The notes: generated from the sequence alone by a model not told the origin. Positions 1 through 12,224 are shown, counted from the first letter of the stretch. The stretch: 64,000 nucleotides of DNA from Enoplosus armatus (GCF_043641665.1 NC_092192.1:24129907-24193906); one strand, 5' to 3'. A program made the numbers and translations.

Positions 1-580
1 ATCATAGGTGGCACAGTTATCAACCCAACAGAATATAGTTCAACAACCTCACATCATACCAAAAAACTGGCACTCAACACAGATAATCAAAAAGGACATG
101 ATAGATCTTTGTCTTGGCGATAATTGGAGGCCGTAAAACACGTGACAGCCTGGGAATATGCTTACTTCTCTCCAGTCCATCAGTCATTTTCACAAATTGA
201 CAAGCAGTTCCAAGATGGAAGATATCTCTGACCCTACCGTTCATCCAATTATCATATCAGATCATGCCCCAATCATCTTAACTAAAACCAACCCAAGGTG
301 GTGATTCAACACATCCTTACTTAAAAGATAGAGTTTGATTCATACTTTAAGACAGACTGGACATTCTTTATGGAAACAAATGACTCAGCGAATACCTCAT
401 CAACACTCATATGGGAAACAGCCATGTTAACAGTACGGTTAAACAGTACCACAAGGCCAACTGAAACAAACCTTTGACAATATCATCAATAAAAAGACAA
501 TTCATGTTACAAAGACTACAATACAACCATTTTGAGCATAATGACAAATCCTGCAAACACCTCAGTGCTGAAAAAAAGCG
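1..580 (+). pseudogene. L1-type LINE relic: end of endonuclease domain and linker to RT
   Basis: The translation matches the second half of an L1-type ORF2 endonuclease. It reads INPTEYSSTT near base 25, then YAYFSPVHQSFSQID near 160-200, then the endonuclease signature ISDHAPIIL at about 254-280. A linker follows with FDSYFKTDWTFFMETND and LIWETAMLTVRLNS (about 330-440). The frame is broken: a TGG-type codon in the RW-FN stretch is now TGA near 300, and a shift follows just before 329. The relic is cut by the window's left edge and its RT core is absent. In a live element this enzyme would nick target DNA for target-primed reverse transcription; this copy cannot. Fade-out near 580 is approximate. 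Confidence 0.75.
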
Positions 581-2345
581 CTCCAGATGGCTTACTCACA
601 TTTCAACACCATGGACGCCGTGAACGCTTATGGTGCATGCATGAATGTACACTTAATTGTCCTGGTTTGGGGGACTCAAAATATGGTCACCCTACACTAA
701 CGTCTTTCTTTTGATACCACAGATGTTGCATTGAACGATTCTTTTGTTTGGGCCTAGTGTGAAGTTATTCTCGCCAAAGGTTATGACAAATGGCACAGCA
801 GCTGCTGGTTTGCTCGCCATGGTGTTGTTGCTGCAGTTTATGGCCGTTTATATTCATTGTCACTTTGAACATTGAACTATACAGATATATAATACTGTAG
901 ATATGTATAATGTCCTTCTCTCATTAAGTAAAAGAAGGGCTGCATTTAAAAATGAAATAGAGAAAATAAATAAAATACCTTTTGAAAAATTGTGCATCTT
1001 AAAATAAAGTGCTTAATTTTAGAAAAACAATAAAGTGCAGCAGCAGCTTGAGTTTCCCTTTTTCTTTGTTAAGTCTTCCTCCCTGTAGCGTTCACTCGTC
1101 TCTCACCTCTCTTGTCTGTCTGTATTCAGAGTCGCAATGTTTATCGTGTGGAATGCACAGATTTGATTGGTTGAGTAGCATCACGTGGGTTGGCATAACT
1201 CGTATGCAATTGGTCTGTGAGTTTCCTGAGTCGCTAAACCAGTGCCATACAGACTAGGAAAGCTGCACCAGTTAAAATAGAAGCGCCCCATCAACCTTTA
1301 AAATCCCTTAATAATTTATTGATTATAGGTCCGGGTCCGTATAGGATGGCATCTGGATCCGGACTCGGAACGCGGTCCGCCTGTTAGTGACCTATGTATT
1401 AGTTGATTTTAATGGAAGAGAGCTGTTTCGCGCCACGTCCACAGTCTAATCAGTCACTCAACAATACATGTGTCACTTCACCAAAGGCTGAATATTAGGT
1501 TTAACATAGGTTTGACAAGTGTTTGGATTTTACTGGCCTGAACATAAATTGTATTAATTGTAATGCATTATGTTCCTGTTAAATCTACTTTACAAGCAAA
1601 ATCAATGAATTTAACTGATATTATATGATATAATATATGGCAAACACTACGCAGTTAAACAGTCAGGTAAAATAAGTAACTAAGATCAGAAAAGAATCAC
1701 AATACAAAGAAAAAATATAAAACATAGCAACTCAATCAGGTAAAATAAGGTAAACCTCGTGGTCGCATTCTGAACTCTGGCAAACCAAATGTCGCTGATT
1801 TCAAGTGCTGATTGCAGCGTCTTGCAAGTTTGTGCTGAGGTGGAGTGTGTGCCCAGCTTCCTGTTTTGTGTTGGTGATTACTCAGCTGATGGGCACCGAG
1901 TTTGACTGCGGCATCGTAAGAGTCACATGGCCTCTGGCCTCGTTGCAGTTACTACAAGGCAGGCCATGACTAAGCGACGCCCGTAGTTCCTCTTCTGTGG
2001 TGCCTACAACTTCCAGGATTTGTTTTGTTGTGAGGTGTAGCTGCACCATTGAGACATTAAGCCAGCAATGTCATACAGTGTTTGTGAACCCCAAATTAGC
2101 CAAACAAGTGGAAAAGTGAAGCCTTACTTTATATATTTGCCAGGTGTGAAAAAATGCACTCGTAATTCTCTGAGCATCTTTGTCTGAGCTCACTCACATT
2201 ATCTAGTGATCCCTGCTTTACAGATTTTTCCTTCTCATATGCTCAAGTGTTGCCTTCTTAGATCTGACAAATCAATGACCAATCACAAATCAATCATGAA
2301 ACCCATCACAGAAATCTGTAGAACAGCCTCCTGTACAGCATCTTA
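581..2345. other. No gene seen; AT-rich intergenic sequence
   Basis: Only short chance reading frames occur here. A GGTCC-rich patch at about 1327-1384 resembles terminal sequence of fish hAT elements, but no partner end was found. Confidence 0.5.
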
Positions 2346-2384
2346 GTTAGGAGTGTCCAAACTTTTCATACCAGGGGCCACATG
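2346..2384 (-). repeat. hAT-like terminal sequence
   Basis: AGGAGTGTCCAAACTTTTC followed by a GGGGCC stretch is typical of the outer end of fish hAT elements. It lies just beyond the C-terminal end of the minus-strand hAT transposase relic at 2530-3079, where that element's 3' end should be. No opposite end or 8-bp duplication was located. Confidence 0.45.
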
Positions 2385-2529
2385 GAGAACAAAGTATATA
2401 GAGTAGTCCTGGGCCATAAGTCTTTTAATTTAAGAGACTATCTTAATGAGTGAGTTTTAAGCACTTAATGCTGTACACTTGAATCTGCAGCAAGATGGTT
2501 TTACCACTATTACATTTCACTTAGCCGCA

Positions 2530-3079
2530 AATGTCACTCCTAATGGGAACAGTGATGCTGGGCCTTGCACTGAAGAACTGCTGTCAGGTCAGGTGTAATC
2601 TTGTGGTGGAGGTCTGCAATACATCACAGAGGTTACTGTCAGTCGTCTTGGACCTCACTCTGCTCTGGTTCAGACTTGTCATCCGAGAAATGTATCCTCA
2701 CTTATGTATGTGGAGCCAAATAAACTGAGCATCATTTTGGCATGGAGCTTCATCTGGGCAAATCTGGACTTTTCCAAACCTCTGTATAACTCTGATAGTG
2801 GGAGCTGCTGGTGAAGACTTTGGAGAACACCACCACATCGTATTTCAGTATGCTCCTGCATGTCATCCTGTACTCCTTCCACAGAATACGGCTTTGACAA
2901 CAGGTTCATGTCCTTCTCAACGGCAGCCAAACCTTGGAAGCACTGATTTAATTCCGCGATCAGCGAAGCAGTCACATATTTCCACATTTTCACAGACGTG
3001 TTGGCACGTGGAAACTGATCTTTTCCGTCAGAGTTCGGAAGTGTGCAGCATTGCTGTCACTGATTTGCCTAATAAATGA
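2530..3079 (-). pseudogene. hAT transposase relic (C-terminal dimerisation region)
   Basis: Read on the minus strand, the sequence gives SDSNAAHFRTLTE (around 3065-3020), a frame break, then a 104-residue open stretch (2993-2679). That stretch contains ELNQCFQGLAAVEKDMNLL and LHAKMMLSLFGSTYISEDTF. This is the conserved C-terminal (dimerisation) block of ZBED5/GTF2IRD2-type hAT transposases, whose usual form ends in FGSTYxCEQTFS. Here C is replaced by S and Q by D. Further on, RRLTVTSV resembles the final RLTDxHL motif in a damaged form. The N-terminal BED finger and most of the RNase H-like catalytic core are missing. It is a dead fragment. Confidence 0.72.
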
Positions 3080-4916
3080 GCTTGTTCAAAAGCTTTTGTT
3101 CAATGTGTTCAGATGGCCAGTGAGATCGACTAAAAGAGGGAAGTCTGTTGAATGAACACTTCCCATCAATATCCAAACAGTCTCCAAAACAGTTTGGGAT
3201 TGAGTGCTCCACAAAAAAAACAAAATGGACCAGATTGCTTTATAAATACAATCAAATTTAAAAAATGGTAGTAGCCCTGTGTCCCCCCCCCCCCTCCCCT
3301 TTTTTTTGAAAAGTATCCATAAAGGGAAATTTTTTTCCAGTCTGAAATAAATGACATGGAGGGAATATAGAGCCTGTCCTTCTGTCCAAAGCAGAGACAG
3401 GGTTATGTTCATATAGCACGGCAGAGGAAAGACAGTCAGCGTTGGCCTTGTATTAATATTTATCCATGAAGACCTAACCTTAACCTATATGTGTGGTTTT
3501 GAAAGCATAACTGTAGCTTAACCATTTTAAATGTACTTGCATTGCACCAATGTTGTAGGATTAAATAACTGTGAATGTCCAAAATACCGTTATTTCTGTC
3601 TTACAGTATTTTAATCACCTACTGCTCCCATATTGTCAGTAAGCAGAGACTGTTTGCCCTTCATGTATTAATAAACCAGTACATTTATGTTGCTCTTTTG
3701 TTCGATTAGACTGGAATTTGCACTTAAATGGTCTAGCTGCAGATGCCCTTTTAATCTCATCTTCGACAGCATAATCACAGATGAGCTAAGATCCATGCCT
3801 TCATGCCTTCCTCAAACCATCTCCAAATTAGCCTCTCTCCCCAGAGACATTAGCGAATCAGGAGATAAGCCAGTATCACGGGTAATAACATATTTATATT
3901 AAATCATCATTTAGATAGCTTCTGTGATATGTATGGGACACAGAGGCTGCTGTGCGGGTGCAGCAGTAAACAGGCACAGAGGCCTATACATATTAATAAG
4001 AAAGTGTGCGGTTTTCTCAGTGTGAACTGAACCACTGATGGACACCCACAATCCTTGTTTACGTCTGGGTCGATGATGTGAGCGTCAGTCCTCCTGGGGT
4101 GAGTCATTCTGATCTCTTCTGACAAGCCTCATTCTGCTCGGGATGGGGAGGGCTCCACAGAGAGATTGGGGGGGGGGGGGGGGGGTTAAAAAGGTGGAAA
4201 GTATGAGAAAAAAAAAAAAAGACAAACAAAGATGAAGAAAGAAGGCAGGCACACAAGGCTGCATTGCCCAAACATGTGCCCCCAGGCCTCCTTCCTACTG
4301 GCTCAAATTATCCACAACATGCCAGAAATAACTCCACAGAAAGGTAGCTGGAGAACAGTAGAAATAACATATATGGATTGCTAGAGAAATGAAAGGTTTT
4401 CTTTTTAGTTTTGCTCTGTAACCATCTCAGCTTTCAACTGTTCAGACATAGAATCTAACATACTTCACACAGAAGTCAGTTAGATAACTAAGTCTAAGCT
4501 TGCTTACTGTGGGCCCTTCCACCTAAGCTTATTGCGTAATTAAAAACTATATTACAATGAATTCATCCATCCAAAGATCTTGACAAAGGATGAATGAGGC
4601 TGGATTACCAACTGTGTTTACTGTGCGTCTCCTCAGTTTTGGTAAACTGTGCCAAAACCCAGTTTAAAGACCTTTATTATTTCAGTCTATATTGTGCTCA
4701 TGCAGTGCATACTCCAAAAAACATTTTGTTTGTGTGTGTGGCAGTGGTGGGGTCAAAAGGGGCCCAACAGTTAATTTTGCCCATGGGAACCCCCACAAAG
4801 ACTTGTCCAGTCATGCAGATAGTTTCATATTAAAATAACGACTGAAACTGTAAAATCTTCTGATTCTACCAAAGGATTTCCATCCGACCCAATTCAGGTT
4901 TTTGTAAACAACCAAG
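3080..4916. other. No gene seen; homopolymer runs
   Basis: There is no supported coding sequence. The stretch holds a C run at 3283-3294, a T run at about 3300, an 18-base G run at 4168-4185 and an A run just after 4205. These are ordinary low-complexity tracts, or places where assembly is unreliable. Confidence 0.5.
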
Positions 4917-5003
4917 ATGGCTGCAGCTAATGTGGAATGTTCTGAATCTGCTACAGCGTCAGTATTAACCGAATTGGACGGTAGTTCACGTTGCGTACAA
5001 ATG
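4917..5003 (+). CDS. Isolated candidate first coding exon
   Basis: An ATG in good context (caagATGG) opens 29 codons, beginning MAAANVECSESATASVL. They end at ATG followed at 5004 by a perfect GTAAGT splice donor. The composition (acidic/Ser/Ala start, in-frame to the donor) looks like a genuine first exon of a spliced gene. No acceptor or second exon can be identified in the next kilobase. A transposon-like end lies only 220 bp downstream, so this is probably the 5' exon left in an internally deleted DNA transposon. I have a weak impression of the starts of fish RecQ-like helicase ORFs, but this cannot be established here. Confidence 0.33.
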
Positions 5004-5221
5004 GTAAGTGTCGGCTTTTAAATCATGTCATGCGAAATGTGTGTGTATTGTGTTGAACTAGAGGCCATATGAATTGGATGTTGGAAGTAGCTATCTAGAT
5101 GTTTTCTTGCTCTGATTGGTTGTCGCCACCAGAGGCATTTTGGTCTGCGCCCTTTGATAATGCCCCTTGGAAATCGAAAATGAACTGAGAGGTTCCATAC
5201 TAATTTGCGTTAGCGAACTGG

Positions 5222-5239
5222 TCTGGCGATGCCAGGCTA
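5222..5239. repeat. Probable DNA-transposon terminus (hairpin end)
   Basis: TCTGGCGATGCCAGGCTA contains a perfect CTGGC-GAT-GCCAG hairpin followed by GCTA. This resembles the CAGGCTA-type ends of several fish DNA transposons. The matching left terminus (starting TAGCCTGGC) was not found upstream, so the element is one-ended or degraded. Confidence 0.4.
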
Positions 5240-6655
5240 ACAAAGCTACCAAGCTACAAAGCTGTTAAAGCAAATCCCTGTTGTTGACAAGATTAAATCC
5301 CTGGTAACATGACATGCTGTATGCATTTCCTATTTAGCGGATTCATCTCTCAGCAAAGAGGGGGTGTTGTGCTTCTTCACCTACCAACAGGCACCCTAAG
5401 AGACACTGGCATTTAATCTAATCATTTGAATGACTTTCAATTTACCTTTTGGCCAAGAAAGTCTTGATAACTCACTCCATGACTATCCCCTAAACTTGCT
5501 TTTAACTGATGATGGAGCTTCTCTCTAGTCTATTCTCTATGGGGTTTGATCAAATCAGAAGGCCTTTTTTACTTTCTGCCCACCCCCCTCACCTGCTTAA
5601 AAGGGATTATAAGACCACTGTCCCTGCGTGCATCCACACCTAATGTGCAGATGATGAGAAAGTTTCAGACATTAAGTTAATTAGCAGCTGATGATTTCCC
5701 CCAGGAAAGCAAGCAGCACCCTGACTGGGCTGTATTAACATCATGTGTCATTATAAGCAGAGAGATACTAATTAAAGGTATTGAGTATCATGGGGACGGC
5801 AGAACATGTCCCCCCTCCAATTCTGAGCAAAACCACACCTCAATTACTACTTAAACAGTATCAGACAAACGTAATGGTCTGTGCAGAGCTCTGGATGCAC
5901 ATGGGCCAAAGCAAGGTTAATCTCAGTCCTTTTATGACCAGACATGATCATAAAATAATTATGTAACTACTAAATGAGTAAATTAATGTCTTCATTAGGG
6001 CTATACAGGAACATAGGTGGATTATAGTACAATAATGAACAAAACTTTTTTTTTTGCATCATCAGCTCTTAATTTGAAATACTATGGATTTTAGGGTTTT
6101 TCTGTACTGATAGTGTGCTACTGTATAAATGTAAATAAAAGGAAGTTAAGACTTGTCATATCTGTATGATGGCATCATTGACAATGCATGGCAAGAATCA
6201 CTCAGTGCTGAGCCCAGTGAGAATTAACACTGTACACCTGTAGTTAGCGTTGCGTTTCTTTTAGTTCCAGCCTGCACATGGACTGTATGATTGTGTCTCC
6301 TGGCTCTCATCACTTTTTATAGCTAATGTATGAACGGATTGTAACGTAACTTAAAAAATGATACCCTCCCCGACTTTCTTGGTCGCCTATAATAGCCTGT
6401 GGACTGATTTCAATGTAAAGGACTCAGGACCTTTTTTTCCGGGAAAATCCAAAGGATGTTATGCTCGCTCCGGTATGCCTTATGACACTAGTTAACGTTA
6501 GCTTAGAAATGGAGTCTGCTAACATCAACAAATGGCCGGCATACACCAAAACACAGAGTCCAACGCAAAGTCCACGTAGCTTGTTTGCTAACGCGGACGA
6601 ATTTCTAGCTAGCAAAATACTCCAATTCTACTCAGCCAATTCATCCAGACTCCCA
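5240..6655. other. No gene seen
   Basis: Intergenic sequence with only overlapping short frames, for example around 6424-6680 on both strands. None matches a family I know. Confidence 0.5.
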
Positions 6656-6956
6656 GGGCTGATCTGGATGCTAAATTGATTAGTTTGTAAATTACTTGTC
6701 TGGGTTCATACGGTATTAACATAACACACACATATTTGGGACCAAGGCCATTGAGTGCCTTGAAGACAACCAGAAGTATTTTGAAGTCAATTCTCTGGCA
6801 GACTGGAAGCCAGTGCAATGATCTGAGAACTGGAGTAATGTGATCAAACTTCCTTGTTTTTGTGAGGACTCTGGAGGGCTTTTTTTTTTTAGATGTGCCA
6901 GGAAAAAGAGCTTTGCAGTTGTCCAGCCTACTGGAAATAAATGCATGAATAAGCTT
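6656..6956 (-). pseudogene. L2-type LINE relic (RT C-terminal region)
   Basis: On the minus strand the frames together give HAFISSRLDNCKALF, SSQKQGSLIT, LHWLPVCQRIDFKILL and VFKALNGLGPKYV. These are the conserved C-terminal blocks of L2/Maui-type reverse transcriptases (usual forms SRLDYCNALL and LHWLPVxxRIxFKIL). Two frame changes separate them. The polymerase core and endonuclease are absent. It abuts the unclassified repeat that starts near 6990. Confidence 0.7.
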
Positions 6957-6989
6957 TTTCGGAGCCCATAAATAATAATAAAAAAAGTT

Positions 6990-7985
6990 TTGCTGGAGTT
7001 GGGGTGCGCTCCCATCATCTCAATCGTTTGAAGTAGGGTGATCTTAAAACTCAGTCTGAGCTGTCTTAAGTCAATTTTTTTCTCGTCTTCATGTTCCGAT
7101 AAAGTCAAACTTGCATAATATTGTCGGACATTTTTAGTCTTGTGAAGTTAATTGACGTGAACATTGTCAACAACAAATGGGTGCGCTCTCTCCAGCACCA
7201 AACAGGAAGCAGCAACCTGGGTAGTTACTTTGGTAATGGCCAAAAAACTCAAACACCATGGTATATTAACAGTGTTATGAGTCTGTGTCAGTGTTTAATT
7301 CGGCGTGTATCTGATTCACAAACCAACACTTATTTTAGAGAGAAATCTTGAAATGGGTCACCTCTCATCTCCCACTAAAATAGCGCAGCTAAACCAACAG
7401 AGGTTGGTAACGAGTTGAGGTGACAAAATTCAAAATGTAAAGTTTGTATGGAAATACAGTTCATCTTTATGGGTATATTAAAGCCGAATTGACAAGAAGA
7501 CTAGAAATACAAGATAAAGTTCTTTGTATTTCGACAGAGTGATGTGTATAACATATAATAATATATATAATATATTTTTGGAGTTTGGTGTAATATTTTC
7601 CCTGGAGAGCACAGGTAGCTTTAGTTTAATTCGAACTGCTAATATGTAAAATGTTTAATGTTTTATCACCACTGCATATATGCTCAGAGACAACATTTCA
7701 TCTGTCACTCACTGCTGAAAGTAGCAGAACACAATGAAAAACAAATATTTTTATATATAGTTGTGCAAAATAAACTGAGCTTTATAGTGAAAGCAGCTTT
7801 ATTGGTCATAAGGTCTGTTACTACAACCAATATGTAATCAATGTAAATAGTGACCCTGCAACGTCCCCAGTCTGCAAAATCTTATAGTCTGACTAAAACT
7901 CTTTAGATGTGAGAGGCTGCCAGACTTTAGTCTTTTCAAAGTCTTTCAAAATCTTTTCAGAGTCTTCAAGTGTATGGTAGACAGT
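6990..7985. repeat. Unclassified dispersed repeat, copy A part 1
   Basis: This region aligns by eye over about 1 kb with 56774-57985. Long shared blocks include the run after GTTAATTGACG, the CAGCACCAAACAGGAAGCAG block and the GACTTTAGTCTTTTC block near the right end. Divergence is around 15-20 percent with many small indels. No long open frame is conserved between the copies. The family is not recognised. In copy B the sequence continues directly into material that in this copy lies 2.4 kb away (10385-10670). Confidence 0.7.
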
Positions 7986-8159
7986 TAGTTGCTGATATTT
8001 TCTGGTCTTGTCTGTGTTAACTGGGCTCTGGACAGATCCAGTGGGGAGACAAGATTGGCAGTGGCCCCCACTGCTTTTTGATGCTGTGGACTTGTTGGTC
8101 TAGGGGTATGATTCTATTTGGCCTATGAAATATAAAATTCAGCATTGACATTTGATCAC

Positions 8160-8400
8160 ATATGGTGGCGCAGTGGTTAGCACTGTTTCACGGAAGTTAG
8201 AGCTGGTTGGGGTTTTGATTCTCCAGCTGCCTCTGACATGTCGACATGTCCTTGAGCAAGACATGACCGGCACCAGCACCTTCCATGGCAGCTCGGTTGC
8301 CATCGGTGTGTGAATGAGACAGTAGCAAAAGCAAGTCTTTCACTTCTGCTGTGTGGACTTAATTAGCCCAGGACTTGAGGTGTAGGGAGGCTCCTAATTG
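8160..8400 (+). repeat. tRNA-derived SINE
   Basis: The segment starts with GGTGGCGCAGTGGTTAGCAC. TGGCGCAGTGG at 8166-8176 fits the RNA polymerase III A-box consensus TRGYNNARNNG exactly. A degenerate B-box-like GGTTTTGATTC follows near 8210. The tail (TCCTTGAGCAAGACATGACC, then GGTGTGTGAATGAGAC) is that of common fish tRNA-derived SINEs. A related tail fragment occurs at 19920-19953. Confidence 0.68.
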
Positions 8401-10384
8401 GTTTCATTTATCTGGACAGCTACGTATTGACAAGGGCTGGCTGAATAATCTCTGTGGGTGCCTGTGACATGCCTCCAGAAATGCAGGAGGCTAACACATG
8501 GGAATCCACACTGCGGGCTCATTATTATAAAATATGGACGCAAGGTGAGGTTTTGAGCTCTGGGGACATTAGGTTTACAAAGTTTTGTTACTTCTGGAAT
8601 CTCTTGAGACAAAGCATTTTATGACCGATTGTCTGTCGGCCTCTCAGACTCCACTGAACAATCAATTAACGGGTATGATCTATTCACAGTGTTACTGTAT
8701 GTGTATGCCTGTCACACTTGGATTACTTACCTCCTTCACACACGTGTTACGTTGATGTGTGGAGGCAGCAAGCACATACACACACTCTCCTGAAGCTTGG
8801 CTCGACTTCTGTCATGAGGGAGGCAGCTGACTGCCCCATTCTGTCTGCTAATGAGATCCTGATCAAACTTTTGCCCCTCTATGTGTGGCATGAAGGGGGC
8901 TGTGATGAAGTTAAACAGAAAATCCCTGATTGCTCGTAATCCCAAATCAACTGCTAATGCAGATTTGTGTCTCTTAATTTTCTTGTATGCTGCCTTCTCG
9001 TTCAGTTTCGACACTATTTTCATAATGCCATTTTTATAAACAAGTCCCGCTCTGAAATGTGTTTGCAAATTCACACAGTGAGGTACCACATTGGAGACTT
9101 CAGTGTGACGTTTTATGTCTACAGGAATGAACAACAGCTGCTTTTTCATGCATTCACCTTTTCCCCCAAATATCTAAAACATCTGTTTTGTTGCCTGAGA
9201 GGCAGTGAGCGATGGACTGCGCATCGCTAGTATTAATCAGGTGGAGAAATAAGGGCAGTCAAGGAGGAGGCAAACAGTTGCTAAGCAATTCTCTCACACA
9301 GCTCTCTTTCTCCCCCACACAGCATTATTCTTTCCTCAGGTGTTGCTGGACAGAGGGTTCTCTAGTGGCTCGCATTGTTGGCAATATTGACTGAGTTTAC
9401 ATGATAACTGTGAGCTCACAAAATTTCAGCCCATGATGCAATATCTGGGCCCAGACGAAGGCGAGGCACATGTAAAACCAATATCCTGTTATGGGCTACA
9501 GCCTGACAGTTGCTATGTTGAACATGAACACATTGTTTATTTGTGTTTGGTAATTTCAGTTGATCAAAACTGAACTCAAAAGACAGTGTTCCTGTTTTAT
9601 TTTGATGAATAACGAAAAAGTTAACAGTTGTTTGTTTTATTAATGAGGCTGATTGTAAGTAGACATATTTAACGTGATTGGTACATATATTGCTCTGATG
9701 ATGAGTTGCAACATCATGCTTTGTAAATTATAAAACGAATTTCCTTCTTTCCTTTTTATTTGAAGCGGTTGTTGGTCTTGTCTCCTTCCCCCAGCCAACC
9801 ACATTCAGTTGTCTGGCTGTGGCTCCTTTTGAAGGTTACGTAACCACTGTTCCTACAGAGGTTTACTTACATTAGTCAACTTTAACCAGGGATTAAATTG
9901 GGATTTGTTATTCCCACAGGATTCTGTGAGACTGTGGGTGGACCTTGGACCGTGTCCATGGGCATTCACCCTAAAAGAAACTGTTTATAAATTTCATATT
10001 TTCAATCATAGACAAATTGGTTGTATAGATATGAACAGTATAGCACTGAAAAAACTTCAGTCTGCTCCCACATGTTCTGGGGGCCTCGCCTCTGTCTCAC
10101 CTTGTGTATATGTGAGAGTGCATAAATGAGACCAGACAATCAGCTCCCTAAAACAGCTTTTTCTTCTCAGAGACAGCTCTGAGGGCCGTGCCTATACTGA
10201 TACATGGAGTTAAAGTTACAGTAAAATGTAACTAGCGCTCTATATCGTATAGGCTTCGCCTCTAGTGGGACAAGGGCGAAGCAGAATATAGTCTATATTT
10301 ACCCTCACTGGGTCCGTCCAGAACCTCAAACACACACCCACTTCACGAGATGAAACATGCTCATGTGCAATAGCGCATAGAACA
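8401..10384. other. No gene seen
   Basis: Two sizeable overlapping frames on opposite strands near 8718-9230 have no recognisable domain or splice context. A small hairpin built on GGCTTCGCC...GGGCGAAGC lies at 10252-10280, just before the next repeat block. Confidence 0.5.
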
Positions 10385-10670
10385 CAGCAGAATACAAAAC
10401 AAAGCCTACTGCTGTGAGGAAGAGGAGACGAAGGTTACGCACTGTAACAGTCCAATGAGGAGCAGAGGAAGGAAAAAAGTCAGAGAGAGAGAGAGCTCAT
10501 AAACCAATCAGCTGATATCAACCTCTGACAAAACACTGAAGCTAACGCAAGTTCTTACATCATCTCATTTAGGTATATGTTCTCTACAGCTACGAAGAAA
10601 ACGTCTCTTAGTCATTGTCTGAATTATTAAGAAGAGGGTTCTACAGCCCAATTTAACCACTGAATTTCAA
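10385..10670. repeat. Unclassified dispersed repeat, copy A part 2
   Basis: Matches 58108-58462 of copy B. Shared landmarks are CTACTGCTGTGAG, TTACGCACT, AGGAGCAGAGGA, CATCTCATTTAGG/CACCTCATTTAGG and TTTAACCACTG. It lies on the same strand and in the same order as in copy B, downstream of part 1, separated from it by 2.4 kb of unrelated sequence. Confidence 0.6.
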
Positions 10671-12224
10671 CCAGATTAAGCAAACTGCAAATAATTCCTC
10701 ACTTGGAGAAAAAAAGTGCGCTGCGGCAGCAGCTATGGAGGCCAAGTCCCTACCCTTCCGGTGGACCACCATGGGACCTTATCTTGGAAAATGTACGGCC
10801 GTGAACTACACATGCGATGTTTGTCAATTTAAAAGTTAATTCTGCAGGTCAAGAAAGTCAGTTTGTTGTATAAGTAAGTATAAGGCTGTGAAAATACGCA
10901 ATTAGACTACACACCCAAAAGTTACGTAAGTGGCGTCAAAGCTTTCTCCCTCCTCAAGCTACCGGAAGCTACCCGAAACTACCCAAAGCTATCCAGAGCT
11001 GCTGGTAAAAGGACCAGGAGTTGCTGGAACATAGTTACCTGGTAAAGCTAGCAAGCAATGAACGTTAGCCAACATTACAGCGCTAGCCTTATCATGTAAC
11101 TTCCAAATGCACACTATTTGGTAATATCCCGAAATGTTTCACAACAAGAGTTACGGGTAACGTATTTCATGAACCCTTCGAAGAGTACTGTCACACCTTG
11201 TTGCGTGACAACAGCCATGCCAAATCTGTTCTGATGGCTGAAAAGTGCACCTCTCTGAAAGCAAACTACTGAGGAATGTACAGACAAAACATGTCATAAG
11301 GAGCCAAAACAGCTTATGTAATTTGTTGACGACATGCATAACACTTATGGTATCCGCCCCACTCAAGTTATCCTTGTGGTGGATTTTTTTCCTTTGTCTT
11401 CTCTGTGGCTGGTCAATTATTATGATCTTTATTATGTTTATGTAGCATGTTATTTCTAATGTTGTTAAAGTATGACTATTTTTAAGTCCAAAGGGATCGA
11501 TCCAGATTGTCCCCTGTCCCCTCACCAGACTGTCTGAAGACTGATAGACTCATACAGCAGGGCTTTTGCTGCTCTTTACAGCGTTGGGGGGGATGATCTT
11601 GGGGCTTTCATGTTTTCAATAACAGGAGATCAGCTCAGGAGATTGTTTACAAAACCCCTTGCGGTGTTTGCCCTATAATATTAGGGGGGATACAAGCCAA
11701 CACTGTGCAGAGGGGACTTCAAATGAACTCTAGTCTCTCTTCTCAACCTTAACAACCAATCAATGAGGTTGCATACCCACGCTGGAGTTTTGAGGTTGCA
11801 ATCACAATGTTTTTTTTTAAATTTTTTATCAGGCCTTTAAATTGCAAAAGCTAGCCTTCTATCACATATCATCTTAATTGGTTCCCTCCGCCAATAGAAT
11901 TCCCAGATCTGCCCTATAAATCCAAAGTAGTCCCAGCTCATTAGGAATAAATGTACTGCAATGCACTGATAACACTGGGGTTTAATTGAAAGGCAGTACT
12001 TCAAAGGGAAAAATACACCCTCCCCTCTCCCCACCCCCTCCATTTTTTTTATTAGCAGTCTGCCAGCTCTATCTGTAGACTAGGCCTCTTGACGGGGGGG
12101 GTCTTGTGAGACCAGGATTAAGCAACATCATGGGTTTCTTTCTTCCTCCTCACTTATGTTTTACAATCTACATTTTGTCCTCATAATTGTATATACCATG
12201 ATGTTCTGTTGTGAATCTATCCTG
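10671..12224. other. No gene seen; short period-10 tandem repeat
   Basis: No supported gene. At 10955-11005 there are about five degenerate copies of a 10-bp unit like AAGCTACCCG. A 124-residue minus-strand frame at 11151-11525 matches nothing I know and shows no splice logic. Confidence 0.5.

Noticed and set aside
4168..4185. 18-base G run (also C runs at 3283-3294 and 26908-26920) as possible quadruplex elements
   Set aside because: Simple homopolymers, common in fish DNA and error-prone in sequencing; no further structure around them.
5222..5239. Helitron 3' end (hairpin followed by CTAA)
   Set aside because: A hairpin and CTRR-like end are present, but the gap between hairpin and CTAA is too short for a Helitron and no 5' TC end is visible.
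8736..9149. 137-residue minus-strand open frame
   Set aside because: No motif, no splice context, and an equally long plus-strand frame overlaps; probably chance.
11151..11525. 124-residue minus-strand frame
   Set aside because: No recognisable motif, and the composition fits chance in AT-rich DNA.
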